Assembly: GCF_016907555.1 (NCBI RefSeq)
Contig: NZ_JAFBCE010000001.1
Location: 1,426,001 to 1,490,000 of the forward strand
DNA: 64,000 bases
Direction of reading: 5' to 3'
Source of the DNA: Microbacterium laevaniformans
GTDB lineage: Bacteria > Actinomycetota > Actinomycetes > Actinomycetales > Microbacteriaceae
This document shows positions 32,121-44,238 of this stretch, one piece after another. Both the position numbers and the translations under genes were made by a program. How positions within the stretch are numbered: position 1 is the first letter of the stretch; every line of letters starts with the position of its first letter. The notes beneath the pieces are model-generated. The model had not been told where the DNA came from. It did not search any database and saw nothing but the letters and a program-made list of their open reading frames with translations.

Positions 32121-32696
32121 TCACGGGACGTCGATGACGATCGTTGCGAGCGATTGCGGGCGATGCGCGCGCAGGTGCTCCTCTTCCTGGTCGGCCCAGC
32201 GACGCCAGTGCGGACGGTAGGTGTCGCCGTCTCGAGCGAGCGCGCGATCGCGCCGCGCACTCTCGGGCGATTCCACCCACACGCGCACGTGCGCCAGAGG
32301 CGCGGTGCTCGGGGTGAGCACCCCTGCTCCCTCGAGGATCAGGGGGACGTCGGCGGGCGTCTCCACCTCGGCCCCCGGACGATCGGCTGCCCAGTCCCAC
32401 CGTCGCCACACGGCCGCCCTTGCCTCGCTGACGGGGATCAGGATGAACTCCCGCGCCAGAGTTGAACCGGCCGAGAGCCCGTCCCACCCCGGATACAGCT
32501 CGTCGAGGCCGATCATGCTGACGGGGCGCCCCCACCGCTCGCGCACCCGTCGCGCGAGGGTCGATTTGCCCGCGCCGGAACGTCCGTCGATCAGGACGAT
32601 CGGTGTGATCTCCGGCTCCAAGGCCGCAATGGCGGACTCGATGCGGTCGACCCCGCTCGTGAGCGCCGCATCGACCTCGTCAGCGCTTGAGGGCAC
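32121..32696 (-). CDS. P-loop kinase-like ATP-binding protein
   Basis: A 191-residue P-loop protein with Walker A GRSGAGKST near residues 35-43, the IGLDELYPGWDGL segment after it and DRALARDGDTY, a lid-like region. It resembles small uridine-kinase-like proteins of actinobacteria; the substrate is unknown. The GTG at 32696 is the first start compatible with the GerW-like gene upstream, whose last 17 bases it overlaps. The stop is 13 bases from the convergent DUF2017 stop. Confidence 0.82.
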   Translation of the reverse strand: MPSSADEVDAALTSGVDRIESAIAALEPEITPIVLIDGRSGAGKSTLARRVRERWGRPVSMIGLDELYPGWDGLSAGSTLAREFILIPVSEARAAVWRRWDWAADRPGAEVETPADVPLILEGAGVLTPSTAPLAHVRVWVESPESARRDRALARDGDTYRPHWRRWADQEEEHLRAHRPQSLATIVIDVP

Positions 32697-33000
32697 GGAT
32701 GATGCGGCTGAGCGTGCGTCCCGCAACCCACACGAAGGGGATCGCCACCGCGACCAGCGACACGAGGTTCGGCTCGAAACGCAGATCGTCGCCCTTGCGG
32801 ATGTAGGCACCGAGGGGAACCGCGAAGCCGCCGCCGCCCCCGCCGTTGTTGCCGCTCTCATCCTGGCCGGCGCCGAAGCCCGACCACGACAGAGCCACGG
32901 GGATGAGGCGGATGCCGTCGACGTCCTGCTGCTCGCCGTAGACGCTGTTGACGCCGAGCGATGCCGACTGCTTGCCGAGTTCGAGTGCGAGATTGGGCAT
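32680..33000 (-). CDS. GerW/YtfJ family protein
   Basis: A 106-residue protein of the GerW (YtfJ) family, shown by the block GIRLIPVALSWSGFGAG, the glycine run and GGFAVPLGAYI, with a C-terminal hydrophobic segment that could anchor it (VSLVAVAIPFVWVAG). In Bacillus the family serves spore germination, yet this organism is not expected to sporulate, so the role here is unknown. The ATG at 33000 follows TACGGT by 6 bases, with no ribosome binding site (leaderless). Confidence 0.82.
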   Translation of the reverse strand: MPNLALELGKQSASLGVNSVYGEQQDVDGIRLIPVALSWSGFGAGQDESGNNGGGGGGFAVPLGAYIRKGDDLRFEPNLVSLVAVAIPFVWVAGRTLSRIIRALKR

Positions 33001-33006
33001 GTTCCC

Positions 33007-33012
33007 ACCGTA
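33007..33012 (-). promoter_or_regulatory. -10 box for the GerW-like gene
   Basis: TACGGT on the minus strand ends 6 bases before the ATG at 33000, inside the gap after dinB. Confidence 0.45.
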
Positions 33013-33022
33013 GCCGGGAAGC

Positions 33023-34282
33023 TCACTCGGTGCGAGGGAGCCGCGGATTCGTCGGCAGAGCATTCACATCACGGCGCGGGCCGAGGACGCTCGCCCGGGT
33101 GACCGCTCCCCCACCGAAACGCTCACGCGCGTCGTCCAAGGCGGCGTCGACCCGTCGCCACTCGGCATCCTCATCCCAGAGCGGCACGGATCCACCGTCA
33201 CCGCCGCGCAGCTTCTCTGCGCGCACGCCGATCAGGCGCACCGGCTGGCTCAGCTCCAGCGCGTCGAACAAGCCGATGGCGACGTCGCCGATCCGCTGGC
33301 CGACGTCCGACGGCTCTGCCAGCGACAGCGAGCGCGAAAGCGTGGTGAAGTCGGCGTAGCGCAGCTTCAGCGCGACGGTGCCCGCGCGCCAGCCGCCGCC
33401 CCGCAGACGCGCCGCCACGCGGTCGGACAACCGGCGAAGCTCGCTGCGAAGAACCGCCGCATCGGCGACGTCGGTGAGGAAGGTCTCCTCATGTCCGATG
33501 CTCTTCTCCGTGCGCTGCGTCTGGACCGTCCGAGGGTCGATGCCGTGCGCGAGTTGCCAGATGCGCTCCCCGCCGGCGGGTCCGAGTGCGCGATCCAGGA
33601 CGGCCCGCGGCGAGGCGAGGATGTCGGAGACGAGCCGGATGCCGCGACCCTCCAGCGTCTCCGCGGCCTTCGGCCCCACCCCCCACAGCGCCGAGACGGG
33701 CAGCGCGGCGAGGAAGGCGGCGGTGTCGGGTTCGCTGACGATGAGCAGCCCGTCGGGCTTCGAGCGCGTGGAGGCGATCTTCGCCACATGCTTCGTGGCC
33801 GCCACCCCGACGCTGCAGATCAGTCCCGTCTCCGCTTTCACGCGGGCCCGGAGCATCCGGGCGATCTCCCCCGGAGTTCCCCAGAGCCGCCGTGCGCCGG
33901 ACACGTCGAGGAACGCCTCATCGATCGAGAGCGGCTCCACGAGGGGGGTGATGTCGTGGAGGATCGCCATCACTTGACGTGACAGGCTCGCATACCGCTC
34001 GAAGTGCGGAGTGACCACGACGGCCTGCGGACACAACCGGAGAGCCTGTGCGACGCCCATTGCCGACCGCACGCCGAATCGACGAGCCTCGTAGGAGGCG
34101 CTGGAGACCACACCGCGTCCCTCCATACCGCCGACGATCAGCGGCTTGCCGGCCAGGGAGGGATCGTGGAGGACCTCGACCGACGCATAGAAGGCGTCCA
34201 TGTCCACGTGAAGAATCCGCGTGCCGGTGTCGTCGGCACCGGGCGGCGAGACGACCCGCCCCGACCCGTCACCCCGTCCCAT
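33023..34282 (-). CDS. dinB: DNA polymerase IV (Y-family)
   Basis: A 419-residue error-prone translesion polymerase. Catalytic acids are in VDMDAFYASVE and SIDEAFLDVSG; the helix-hairpin-helix (VSALWGVGPKAAETLEGRGI) and the little-finger domain are complete. I see no beta-clamp-binding QxxLF-type motif at the C-terminus (it ends PRLPRTE), so clamp interaction may be weak, as in one of the actinobacterial DinB groups. The ATG at 34282 is 6 bases after GAGAAT, a poor -10 that overlaps the gatB terminator hairpin. Confidence 0.95.
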   Translation of the reverse strand: MGRGDGSGRVVSPPGADDTGTRILHVDMDAFYASVEVLHDPSLAGKPLIVGGMEGRGVVSSASYEARRFGVRSAMGVAQALRLCPQAVVVTPHFERYASLSRQVMAILHDITPLVEPLSIDEAFLDVSGARRLWGTPGEIARMLRARVKAETGLICSVGVAATKHVAKIASTRSKPDGLLIVSEPDTAAFLAALPVSALWGVGPKAAETLEGRGIRLVSDILASPRAVLDRALGPAGGERIWQLAHGIDPRTVQTQRTEKSIGHEETFLTDVADAAVLRSELRRLSDRVAARLRGGGWRAGTVALKLRYADFTTLSRSLSLAEPSDVGQRIGDVAIGLFDALELSQPVRLIGVRAEKLRGGDGGSVPLWDEDAEWRRVDAALDDARERFGGGAVTRASVLGPRRDVNALPTNPRLPRTE

Positions 34283-34289
34283 GAGTCCA

Positions 34290-34328
34290 TTCTCGGTGAC
34301 GCCGCCGACATTACGGCGCCACCGAGAA
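34290..34328 (-). terminator. Hairpin between gatB and dinB
   Basis: Nine pairs (34290-34298 with 34320-34328), one mismatch and five further pairs form a strong stem after the gatB stop. The arm nearest dinB contains the candidate -10 of dinB, so terminator and promoter overlap. No T tail. Confidence 0.55.
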
Positions 34329-34342
34329 GGCAGCGTGTGCGA

Positions 34343-35857
34343 CTACTGCGCCGCGCGCTCCAGAACGAGCTCGCGGACGCGTGCGGCGTCGGCCTGACCC
34401 TTCATCGCTTTCATGACGGCGCCGATGACGGCACCGGCGGCCCGCACCTTGCCGTCGCGGATCTTCTCCAGCACGTCGGGCTGCGCGGCGAGAGCATCGT
34501 CGATCGCGGCGATCAGCGCGCCGTCGTCTGAGACGACTGCAAGACCGCGTGCGTCGACGACCTGCTGCGGCGTGCCTTCGCCGGCGATGACGCCCTCGAG
34601 CACCTGACGCGCCAGCTTGTCGGTGAGCGTGCCGGCGTCCACGAGCTGCTGCAGCGCGGCCACCGACGCGGGGGTGACGAGCGATGAAGCTTCGACTCCC
34701 TGAGCGTTGGCGATGCGAGAGATCTCGCTCATCCACCACTTGCGCGCGGCCGCAGGCGCAGCGCCCGCTACGACGGTCGCGTCCACCTCGGCAAGCAGGC
34801 CCGCGTTCACGATTCCCTGGAAATCGATGTCGGCGAAGCCCCACTCGGCCTTCAGACGTCGCCGACGCGCGGCGGGCGGCTCCGGAAGAGCAGCACGCAA
34901 CGACTCGACCAGCGCGGAGGACGGCGCGACGGGCAGGAGGTCGGGCTCCGGGAAGTAACGGTAGTCGTCGGCATCCGACTTCGGACGCCCCGGAGAGGTC
35001 GTGCCGGTGTCTTCGTGCCAGTGCCGCGTCTCCTGCGTGATCGTCCCGCCCGCGGCGAGGATCGCCGCTTGACGCTGAATCTCGTAACGCACGGCGCGTT
35101 CGACCGAGCGCATCGAGTTGACGTTCTTCGTCTCGGTGCGCGTGCCGAGCTTCTCCTGCCCGCGTGGGCGCAGGGACACGTTCGCATCGCAGCGGAGGTT
35201 TCCGCGTTCCATGCGCGCCTCCGAGATGCCGAGCGAGAGCACCACGTCGCGAATCGCCCGCACGTACGCGGCGGCCAGCGCGGGTGCACGGTGTTCCGCG
35301 CCGAAGATCGGCTTCGTCACGATCTCCACGAGCGGGACGCCGGCGCGGTTGTAATCCACGAGCGAGTACTCCGCGCCCTGAATGCGGCCGGTGGAGCCGC
35401 CGACGTGCGTGAGCTTGCCGGCATCCTCCTCCATATGCGCCCGCTCGATGGGCACCTCGAAGACCGTCCCGTCGGTCAGTTCCACCTCGATCTGGCCCTC
35501 GAAGGCGATGGGCTCGTCGTACTGCGAGATCTGGTAGTTCTTGCCGAGGTCGGGGTAGAAGTAGTTCTTCCGGGCGAAGCGGCTCGACGGGGCGATCTGG
35601 CAGCCGAGGGCGAGCCCCAGACTGATCGAGAAACGCACCGCGGTCTCGTTGACCACCGGGAGCGAACCCGGAAGGCCCATATCGACAGGCGCCACGAGCG
35701 TGTTGGGGGCAGCATCGTGGTTCGCGGCGTGCGCCGGGTTGCCCGCCGGCGAGAACATCTTCGTCTCGGTGTTGAGTTCGACGTGCACCTCGAAGCCGAG
35801 CACCGGCTCGTACAGCTTCAGCGCGTCGTCGAAGTCCATCAGTGCGGCCTTAGCCAT
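34343..35857 (-). CDS. gatB: Asp/Glu-tRNA amidotransferase subunit B
   Basis: The 504-residue subunit of GatCAB that phosphorylates Glu-tRNA-Gln or Asp-tRNA-Asn before amidation. The N-terminal kinase-like domain shows [18 protein letters not shown] and [19 protein letters not shown]; the C-terminal YqeY-like tRNA-binding domain ends with [16 protein letters not shown]. The ATG at 35857 overlaps the gatA stop (TGATG) and follows GGGAGGG. Last gene of gatC-gatA-gatB. Confidence 0.97.
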   Translation of the reverse strand: MAKAALMDFDDALKLYEPVLGFEVHVELNTETKMFSPAGNPAHAANHDAAPNTLVAPVDMGLPGSLPVVNETAVRFSISLGLALGCQIAPSSRFARKNYFYPDLGKNYQISQYDEPIAFEGQIEVELTDGTVFEVPIERAHMEEDAGKLTHVGGSTGRIQGAEYSLVDYNRAGVPLVEIVTKPIFGAEHRAPALAAAYVRAIRDVVLSLGISEARMERGNLRCDANVSLRPRGQEKLGTRTETKNVNSMRSVERAVRYEIQRQAAILAAGGTITQETRHWHEDTGTTSPGRPKSDADDYRYFPEPDLLPVAPSSALVESLRAALPEPPAARRRRLKAEWGFADIDFQGIVNAGLLAEVDATVVAGAAPAAARKWWMSEISRIANAQGVEASSLVTPASVAALQQLVDAGTLTDKLARQVLEGVIAGEGTPQQVVDARGLAVVSDDGALIAAIDDALAAQPDVLEKIRDGKVRAAGAVIGAVMKAMKGQADAARVRELVLERAAQ

Positions 35858-37368
35858 CAGCGGTTCCCTCCCAGCAGCGGGGCGCGGTCCAGCAAGGGAC
35901 CACCCCATGAGTCGACGAGCAGGGCCTCGGCGGCCGCACCCACGCGATACAACCGGGCATCCTGGCGCGCCGGGGCGATGAACTGGATGCCGACGGGCAG
36001 CCCGTCCTCCTCTGCCAGACCCGACGGAATCGAGATGCCGGGGACGCCGGCCAGGTTCACCGGAATCGTGGTGACATCGTTGAGGTACATCTGCAGCGGG
36101 TCATCGATCTTCTCGCCGAGCTTGAACGCCGTGGTGGGAGCCGACGGCGTCGCGATGACATCGACCTGAGCGAACGCCGCGTCGAAGTCGCGCTGGATGA
36201 GCGTACGCACCTTCTGGGCGCTGCCGTAGTAGGCGTCGTAGTATCCGGCCGACAGCGCGTAGGTGCCGAGAATGATGCGACGCTTCACCTCCTCGCCGAA
36301 GCCGGCGTCTCGAGTGGCAGCCATGACGTCTTCGACCGTGCCGCCCGGAACGTCGACTCGCAGGCCGAAACGGACGGAGTCGAATTTGGCGAGGTTGCTC
36401 GACGCCTCCGCGGGAAGGATCAGGTAATACGCGGCGACGCCGTACTCGAAGTGTGGGGCGCTGACCTCAACGATCTCCGCGCCCTGCGCCTCCAGGAGAG
36501 CCAACGCTGCCCGGAAGGACGCCGACACGCCCGCCTGGAAGCCGCTGTCGGGCAGCTCGCGGATGACGCCGATCTTCAGGCCCGCCAGACCGGCGCCGGC
36601 GGCGCCTTCGCGTGCGGCCGCCGCAAAGGAGGGCCAGCTGTCGGTCAGCGACGTCGCGTCGTGCGGGTCGTGGCCGCCGATGACGTCGTGCAGGAGCGCC
36701 GAGTCGAGCACGGTGCGCGAGACCGGACCGACCTGGTCGAGTGAGGACGCCAGCGCGATGGCGCCGAACCGGCTCACCCCGCCGTAGGTCGGCTTCATGC
36801 CGACGGTTCCCGTGACGTGCGCCGGCTGGCGGATCGATCCGCCCGTGTCCGAGCCGAGAGCCAGCGGAGCCTCGAAGGCGGCGACGGCGGCCGCCGATCC
36901 GCCCCCGGAGCCTCCGGGGATGCGATCGAGGTCCCACGGGTTGTGGGTGGGACCGTACGCCGAATGCTCCGTCGACGATCCCATGGCGAACTCATCCATG
37001 TTCGTCTTCCCCAGAGGCACCAGGCCGGCGGCACGCGAACGCGCGACGACGGTGGCGTCGTAGGGCGAGAGGAAGCCTTCGAGGATCTTGGATCCGCTGG
37101 TGGAGGGCATGTCCGTCGTGACGAGCACGTCCTTGATCGCGAGGGGAACTCCCGCGAGCTCGCCCAGGGCTTCACCGGCGGCGCGGCGGCGATCGATGTC
37201 GGCGGCAACCTCGAGGGCGTGGTCACTCACGTGCAGGAAGGCGTGCACATCGCCGTCGACGGCGGTGATCCGGTCGAGGTGGGCCTGCGTCGCTTCGACG
37301 CTGGACACGTCACCGGAGGCCAGTCGTGCGGCCAGGTCTGCGGCGTTCAGCCGTGTGAGATCGGTCAC
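35857..37368 (-). CDS. gatA: Asp/Glu-tRNA amidotransferase subunit A
   Basis: The 503-residue glutaminase subunit that releases ammonia for tRNA amidation. The amidase-signature triad is visible: Lys in [10 protein letters not shown], the cis-Ser in the glycine-rich [10 protein letters not shown] loop and the nucleophile Ser in [12 protein letters not shown]. The GTG start overlaps the gatC stop by 4 bases. Presence of the full GatCAB implies indirect synthesis of Gln-tRNA and/or Asn-tRNA. Confidence 0.97.
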   Translation of the reverse strand: MTDLTRLNAADLAARLASGDVSSVEATQAHLDRITAVDGDVHAFLHVSDHALEVAADIDRRRAAGEALGELAGVPLAIKDVLVTTDMPSTSGSKILEGFLSPYDATVVARSRAAGLVPLGKTNMDEFAMGSSTEHSAYGPTHNPWDLDRIPGGSGGGSAAAVAAFEAPLALGSDTGGSIRQPAHVTGTVGMKPTYGGVSRFGAIALASSLDQVGPVSRTVLDSALLHDVIGGHDPHDATSLTDSWPSFAAAAREGAAGAGLAGLKIGVIRELPDSGFQAGVSASFRAALALLEAQGAEIVEVSAPHFEYGVAAYYLILPAEASSNLAKFDSVRFGLRVDVPGGTVEDVMAATRDAGFGEEVKRRIILGTYALSAGYYDAYYGSAQKVRTLIQRDFDAAFAQVDVIATPSAPTTAFKLGEKIDDPLQMYLNDVTTIPVNLAGVPGISIPSGLAEEDGLPVGIQFIAPARQDARLYRVGAAAEALLVDSWGGPLLDRAPLLGGNR

Positions 37369-37664
37369 TGCTCCTCCCCCAGAATCGCCGTGACACGGAA
37401 GCGCCCGTCGGCGGCGTCCGGCGCGTTCTGCAGCACCTGCTCCACCGTCAGCATCTGGCCGACGACGTCGGGACGGAAGACGTTCTCGAGCGGGAGGGGA
37501 TGGCTCGTCGCGGGGACGTCGGGCGTTGCCACCTCGGACACCTTCGCGATGTTGTCGACGATCACCGAGAGCTGCCCCGTCAGGCGCTGCACCTCGTGCT
37601 CGTCGAGCTGAATCCGGGCCAGAACGCCGAGATGGCGAACGAGTTCAGGGGTGATTTCAGACAC
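37365..37664 (-). CDS. gatC: Asp/Glu-tRNA amidotransferase subunit C
   Basis: A 99-residue belt subunit that wraps GatA and GatB. Family features are [20 protein letters not shown] at the N-terminus and the extended LRPDV-type segment [13 protein letters not shown] later. The GTG at 37664 lies 6 bases after TAGAAT, with no ribosome binding site, so the operon mRNA appears leaderless. First gene of the gatCAB operon, divergent from an acyl-CoA ligase gene. Confidence 0.95.
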   Translation of the reverse strand: MSEITPELVRHLGVLARIQLDEHEVQRLTGQLSVIVDNIAKVSEVATPDVPATSHPLPLENVFRPDVVGQMLTVEQVLQNAPDAADGRFRVTAILGEEQ

Positions 37665-37670
37665 CCGTCG

Positions 37671-37715
37671 ATTCTAGTCGGCCCCCTTCGGCCCGCTTCT
37701 CACGGCCGATAGGCT
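37671..37715. promoter_or_regulatory. Divergent leaderless promoters of gatC and the acyl-CoA ligase gene
   Basis: TAGAAT (37676-37671, minus) ends 6 bases before the gatC GTG, and TAGGCT (37710-37715, plus) ends 7 bases before the ligase GTG at 37723. The two -10 boxes are 33 bases apart, so the polymerase footprints must overlap. Confidence 0.5.
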
Positions 37716-37722
37716 GGCCCGC

Positions 37723-39441
37723 GTGAGTGCCGCTGCCCCGTACGACCCGCCCCGCCCGTGGATCGCCAGCTACGCCGCCGGAGTCCCCGATGATCTCGAA
37801 CCGGTCACCGGCTCGCTCCTGGACATCGTCACCGCGTCGGCGCGTGACTACCCGGATGCGCCCGCGCTGCAATTCTTCGGTCGCACGACCTCGTACCGCG
37901 ACCTCGTCGGGGCGATCGATCGCGTGGCGGCGGGTCTCCGAGAGCGTGGGGTCGGCAAAGGCGACACGGTCGCGATCGTACTGCCCAACTGTCCCCAGCA
38001 CATCATCGCCTTCTACGCGATTCTGCGCCTCGGCGCCATCGCGGTGGAGCACAATCCGCTCTACACTCCACGGGAGCTGCGCAAGCAGTTCGAAGACCAC
38101 GGGGCGCGCACGGCCATCGTCTGGAGCAAGGTCGCCGCCACCGTGCAGGCGTTCCCCGCCGATCTCGCCGTCACCACGCTGGTCAGCGTCGACATCACGA
38201 CCGCCATGCCGCTCTCGCTGCGTCTCGCGCTGCGGCTTCCCGTCGCGAAGGCCCGTCAGTCGCGCGACGCGCTCACCACGCGCGTGTCGCAAGCCGTGCC
38301 CTGGGAACACCTGGCACGCAACGAAGCACTGGCGGCATCCTTCCCCGGTCCGGTCACCGACGACGTCGCCATCATCCAGTACACGAGCGGAACGACGGGA
38401 ACGCCGAAAGGCGCGGTGCTCACCCACCGCAACCTCCTGGCCAACGCGCGGCAGGCTCAAGCGTGGGTCCCGTCGATCCAGCGCGGCAAGGGATGCGTCG
38501 TGTACGCGGTGCTGCCGATGTTCCACGCCTACGGGCTGACCCTGTGCCTCACTTTCGCGATGTCGATGGGTGCCCGTCTGGTGCTGTTTCCCCGCTTCGA
38601 ACCCGCGATGGTCCTCGAAGTGACGAAGAAGCACCCGGCGACGTTCTTGCCGCTGGTGCCGCCGATCGCCGACCGACTGCTCGCCGCGGCGCGCGCCGAG
38701 GGCGTCTCCTTGGCCGGCACGGAGGTCGCCATCTCCGGAGCGATGGCGTTGCCGCATGACCTCGTCGTGCCGTTCGAGCAGGCAACGGGTGGCTACCTCG
38801 TCGAGGGCTACGGGCTGTCCGAGTGCTCGCCGGTTCTCATGGCGAACCCGGTCGCCGACAATCGCAAGGCGGGAACGGTCGGACTCCCCCTCCCCGGCAC
38901 CGAGTGTCGCGTGGTCGATCCGGACGATCCCACCGTGGACATGCCCTCCGGTGAGCGGGGCGAGCTGATCGTGCGGGGCCCGCAGGTCTTCCAGGGCTAC
39001 TACGGCAAGCCGGAAGCCACCGAGGAGGTCTTCGTGGACGGGTGGTTCCGTACCGGCGACATCGTCCAGATCGACGACGAGGGGTTCGTGCGCATCGTGG
39101 ATCGCATCAAGGAGCTCATCATCACCGGCGGGTTCAATGTGGCGCCCACCGAAGTCGAGAACGCACTGAGGCAGCACCCGCGCGTGGTGGATGCCGCTGT
39201 CGTGGGCCTGCCAAGCGAGCATTCGGGCGAAGAGGTCGTCGCCGCCGTGGTGCTCGACGGGTCCGGAGCCGGCGTCGACACGGACTCCATCCGGGACTAC
39301 GCCCGCAGCATCCTCACGCCCTACAAGGTGCCCCGCCGGATCTTCATCGTCGACGAGCTGCCGAAGTCGCTGATCGGAAAGGTGCTGCGTCGCCAGGTGC
39401 GTGAGTCCTTGCTCGAGCTCACGCATCCCGGAGGAGACTGA
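37723..39441 (+). CDS. Long-chain fatty acid-CoA ligase (AMP-forming)
   Basis: A 572-residue adenylating enzyme that activates a fatty acid to acyl-AMP and then acyl-CoA. The P-loop-like motif YTSGTTGTPKG (near residue 222), YGLSECSPV, the WFRTGDIVQID aspartate and the C-terminal catalytic lysine in PKSLIGKVLRR are present. Chain length preference is not readable. The GTG start follows TAGGCT by 7 bases (leaderless). Its stop is only 5 bases from the stop of convergent ligA. Confidence 0.94.
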   Translation: MSAAAPYDPPRPWIASYAAGVPDDLEPVTGSLLDIVTASARDYPDAPALQFFGRTTSYRDLVGAIDRVAAGLRERGVGKGDTVAIVLPNCPQHIIAFYAILRLGAIAVEHNPLYTPRELRKQFEDHGARTAIVWSKVAATVQAFPADLAVTTLVSVDITTAMPLSLRLALRLPVAKARQSRDALTTRVSQAVPWEHLARNEALAASFPGPVTDDVAIIQYTSGTTGTPKGAVLTHRNLLANARQAQAWVPSIQRGKGCVVYAVLPMFHAYGLTLCLTFAMSMGARLVLFPRFEPAMVLEVTKKHPATFLPLVPPIADRLLAAARAEGVSLAGTEVAISGAMALPHDLVVPFEQATGGYLVEGYGLSECSPVLMANPVADNRKAGTVGLPLPGTECRVVDPDDPTVDMPSGERGELIVRGPQVFQGYYGKPEATEEVFVDGWFRTGDIVQIDDEGFVRIVDRIKELIITGGFNVAPTEVENALRQHPRVVDAAVVGLPSEHSGEEVVAAVVLDGSGAGVDTDSIRDYARSILTPYKVPRRIFIVDELPKSLIGKVLRRQVRESLLELTHPGGD

Positions 39442-39446
39442 ACCGA

Positions 39447-42966
<3,520 letters not shown>

Positions 42967-42972
42967 CGGTCC

Positions 42973-42978
42973 AGTCTA
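42973..42978 (-). promoter_or_regulatory. -10 box for mnmA overlapping the upstream stop codon
   Basis: TAGACT on the minus strand ends 6 bases before the mnmA ATG; its first three bases (42978-42976) are the TAG stop of the cysteine desulfurase gene. Confidence 0.5.
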
Positions 42979-44184
42979 CGAGGGCTGCAGGCCTTCGGCT
43001 CCGAGCCGACGCGGCCGGGCGGCACTCGTCGCCCGGGCGTACGCACGTGGGAGGGCCGCGAGCAGCGCATCGACATCGCTGGTGACGGTGGTGCGCCCGA
43101 GCGTGAGACGCAGCACCGACCGTGCCACGTCCTGGTCGCGCCCGAGAGCGAGCACGACGTGCGAGGGCTCCGCGACACCGGCTTGGCACGCTGACCCGGT
43201 CGAGACCGAGATCCCTTCCTGGTCGAGCAAGAACAGCATCGTCTCCCCCACCGCTCCCGGCAGGTGGACGTGCACGTTGCCGGCGAGGCGGTCTCGAGCA
43301 TCGCCCAGCAGCTCGGCAGCCGGGATCGCGGCGCGGATGCCGGACCAGAGCCGATCGCCGAGCGCCACCAGTCGCTCGTGCTCGCTGACGCGTTCGGCCT
43401 CGGCATCTTCGAGGGCGACAGCCAGCGCCGCGGCGCCGGCGATGTCCTGCGTGCCCGAGCGCAGTCCGCGTTGCTGACCGCCGCCGTGCAGGAGCGCCGC
43501 GATGCGGGCGTGACGCGACACGACGACGGCGCCCGTGCCGACGGGCGCTCCGACTTTGTGCCCCGAGACGCTGAGCGCGACGAGACCGACGCCGGGCGCG
43601 GCACCTCCGCGCCAGGCGGAGAACGACACCGGCAGGTGGCCCATGGCCGCAACGGCGTCGAGGTGAAGCGGAACGTCGGCGGCGGCGGCGGCGGCCGCCA
43701 GCTGAGCGGCATCCTGAACGGTTCCGACCTCGTTGTTGGCGACCAGGGCGGTCGCCAGCGCCGCGGGAGCGGGGGCGGTCAGCGCCGTCCGGAATCCGTC
43801 GAGGGGAATGCGGCCGACCGGGTCGAGCGCGACGGCGCGCACGCGCGCGCCCCGCGCGCGCAGCCAGTCGACGGTGTCGATGCTCGCATGATGCTCTCCG
43901 TCGGGCAGCAGCACGGCTTCACGGTCGTCGGCGCGGCCCCACCACAGACCCTTCAGCGCCAGGTTGATGCTCTCGGTCCCGCCGGAGGTGAGCACGACCT
44001 CGATCGGGTCGCACTCCAGCACCGCGGCGATACGCTCGCGCGAGTGCTCCAGCAGCCGTCGAGCCGCCTGCCCGGCACCGTGTACCGACGACGCATTGCC
44101 CGTCAGCGTCGCCGCTGCCAGCCATGCCTCGCGGGCGCTCTCGCGCAGGGGCGTCGACGCCGCATGGTCGAGATAGATCGACAT
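42976..44184 (-). CDS. Cysteine desulfurase (NifS/IscS family)
   Basis: A PLP enzyme of 402 residues that takes sulfur from cysteine for tRNA thiolation and probably Fe-S clusters. YLDHAASTPL opens the protein, EHHASIDT contains the PLP-stacking His, the PLP lysine is in SVSGHKVGAP, and the active-site cysteine is in STGSACQAG. The ATG at 44184 has GGGAG upstream and gives the family N-terminus; an in-frame GTG at 44217 is less likely. It precedes mnmA and is divergent from glgX across a 54-base gap. Confidence 0.93.
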   Translation of the reverse strand: MSIYLDHAASTPLRESAREAWLAAATLTGNASSVHGAGQAARRLLEHSRERIAAVLECDPIEVVLTSGGTESINLALKGLWWGRADDREAVLLPDGEHHASIDTVDWLRARGARVRAVALDPVGRIPLDGFRTALTAPAPAALATALVANNEVGTVQDAAQLAAAAAAADVPLHLDAVAAMGHLPVSFSAWRGGAAPGVGLVALSVSGHKVGAPVGTGAVVVSRHARIAALLHGGGQQRGLRSGTQDIAGAAALAVALEDAEAERVSEHERLVALGDRLWSGIRAAIPAAELLGDARDRLAGNVHVHLPGAVGETMLFLLDQEGISVSTGSACQAGVAEPSHVVLALGRDQDVARSVLRLTLGRTTVTSDVDALLAALPRAYARATSAARPRRLGAEGLQPS

Positions 44185-44225
44185 GACGCTCCCGCACTCG
44201 TGACGACGCGGACTCACCGCGTCAC

Positions 44226-44232
44226 TACTCTA
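44226..44232. promoter_or_regulatory. Overlapping divergent -10 boxes (desulfurase / glgX)
   Basis: On the plus strand TACTCT (44226-44231) ends 7 bases before the glgX ATG; on the minus strand TAGAGT (44232-44227) points to the desulfurase gene. The two hexamers share five base pairs, so the promoters cannot be melted for both genes at once. Confidence 0.5.
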
Positions 44233-44238
44233 GAGCGC

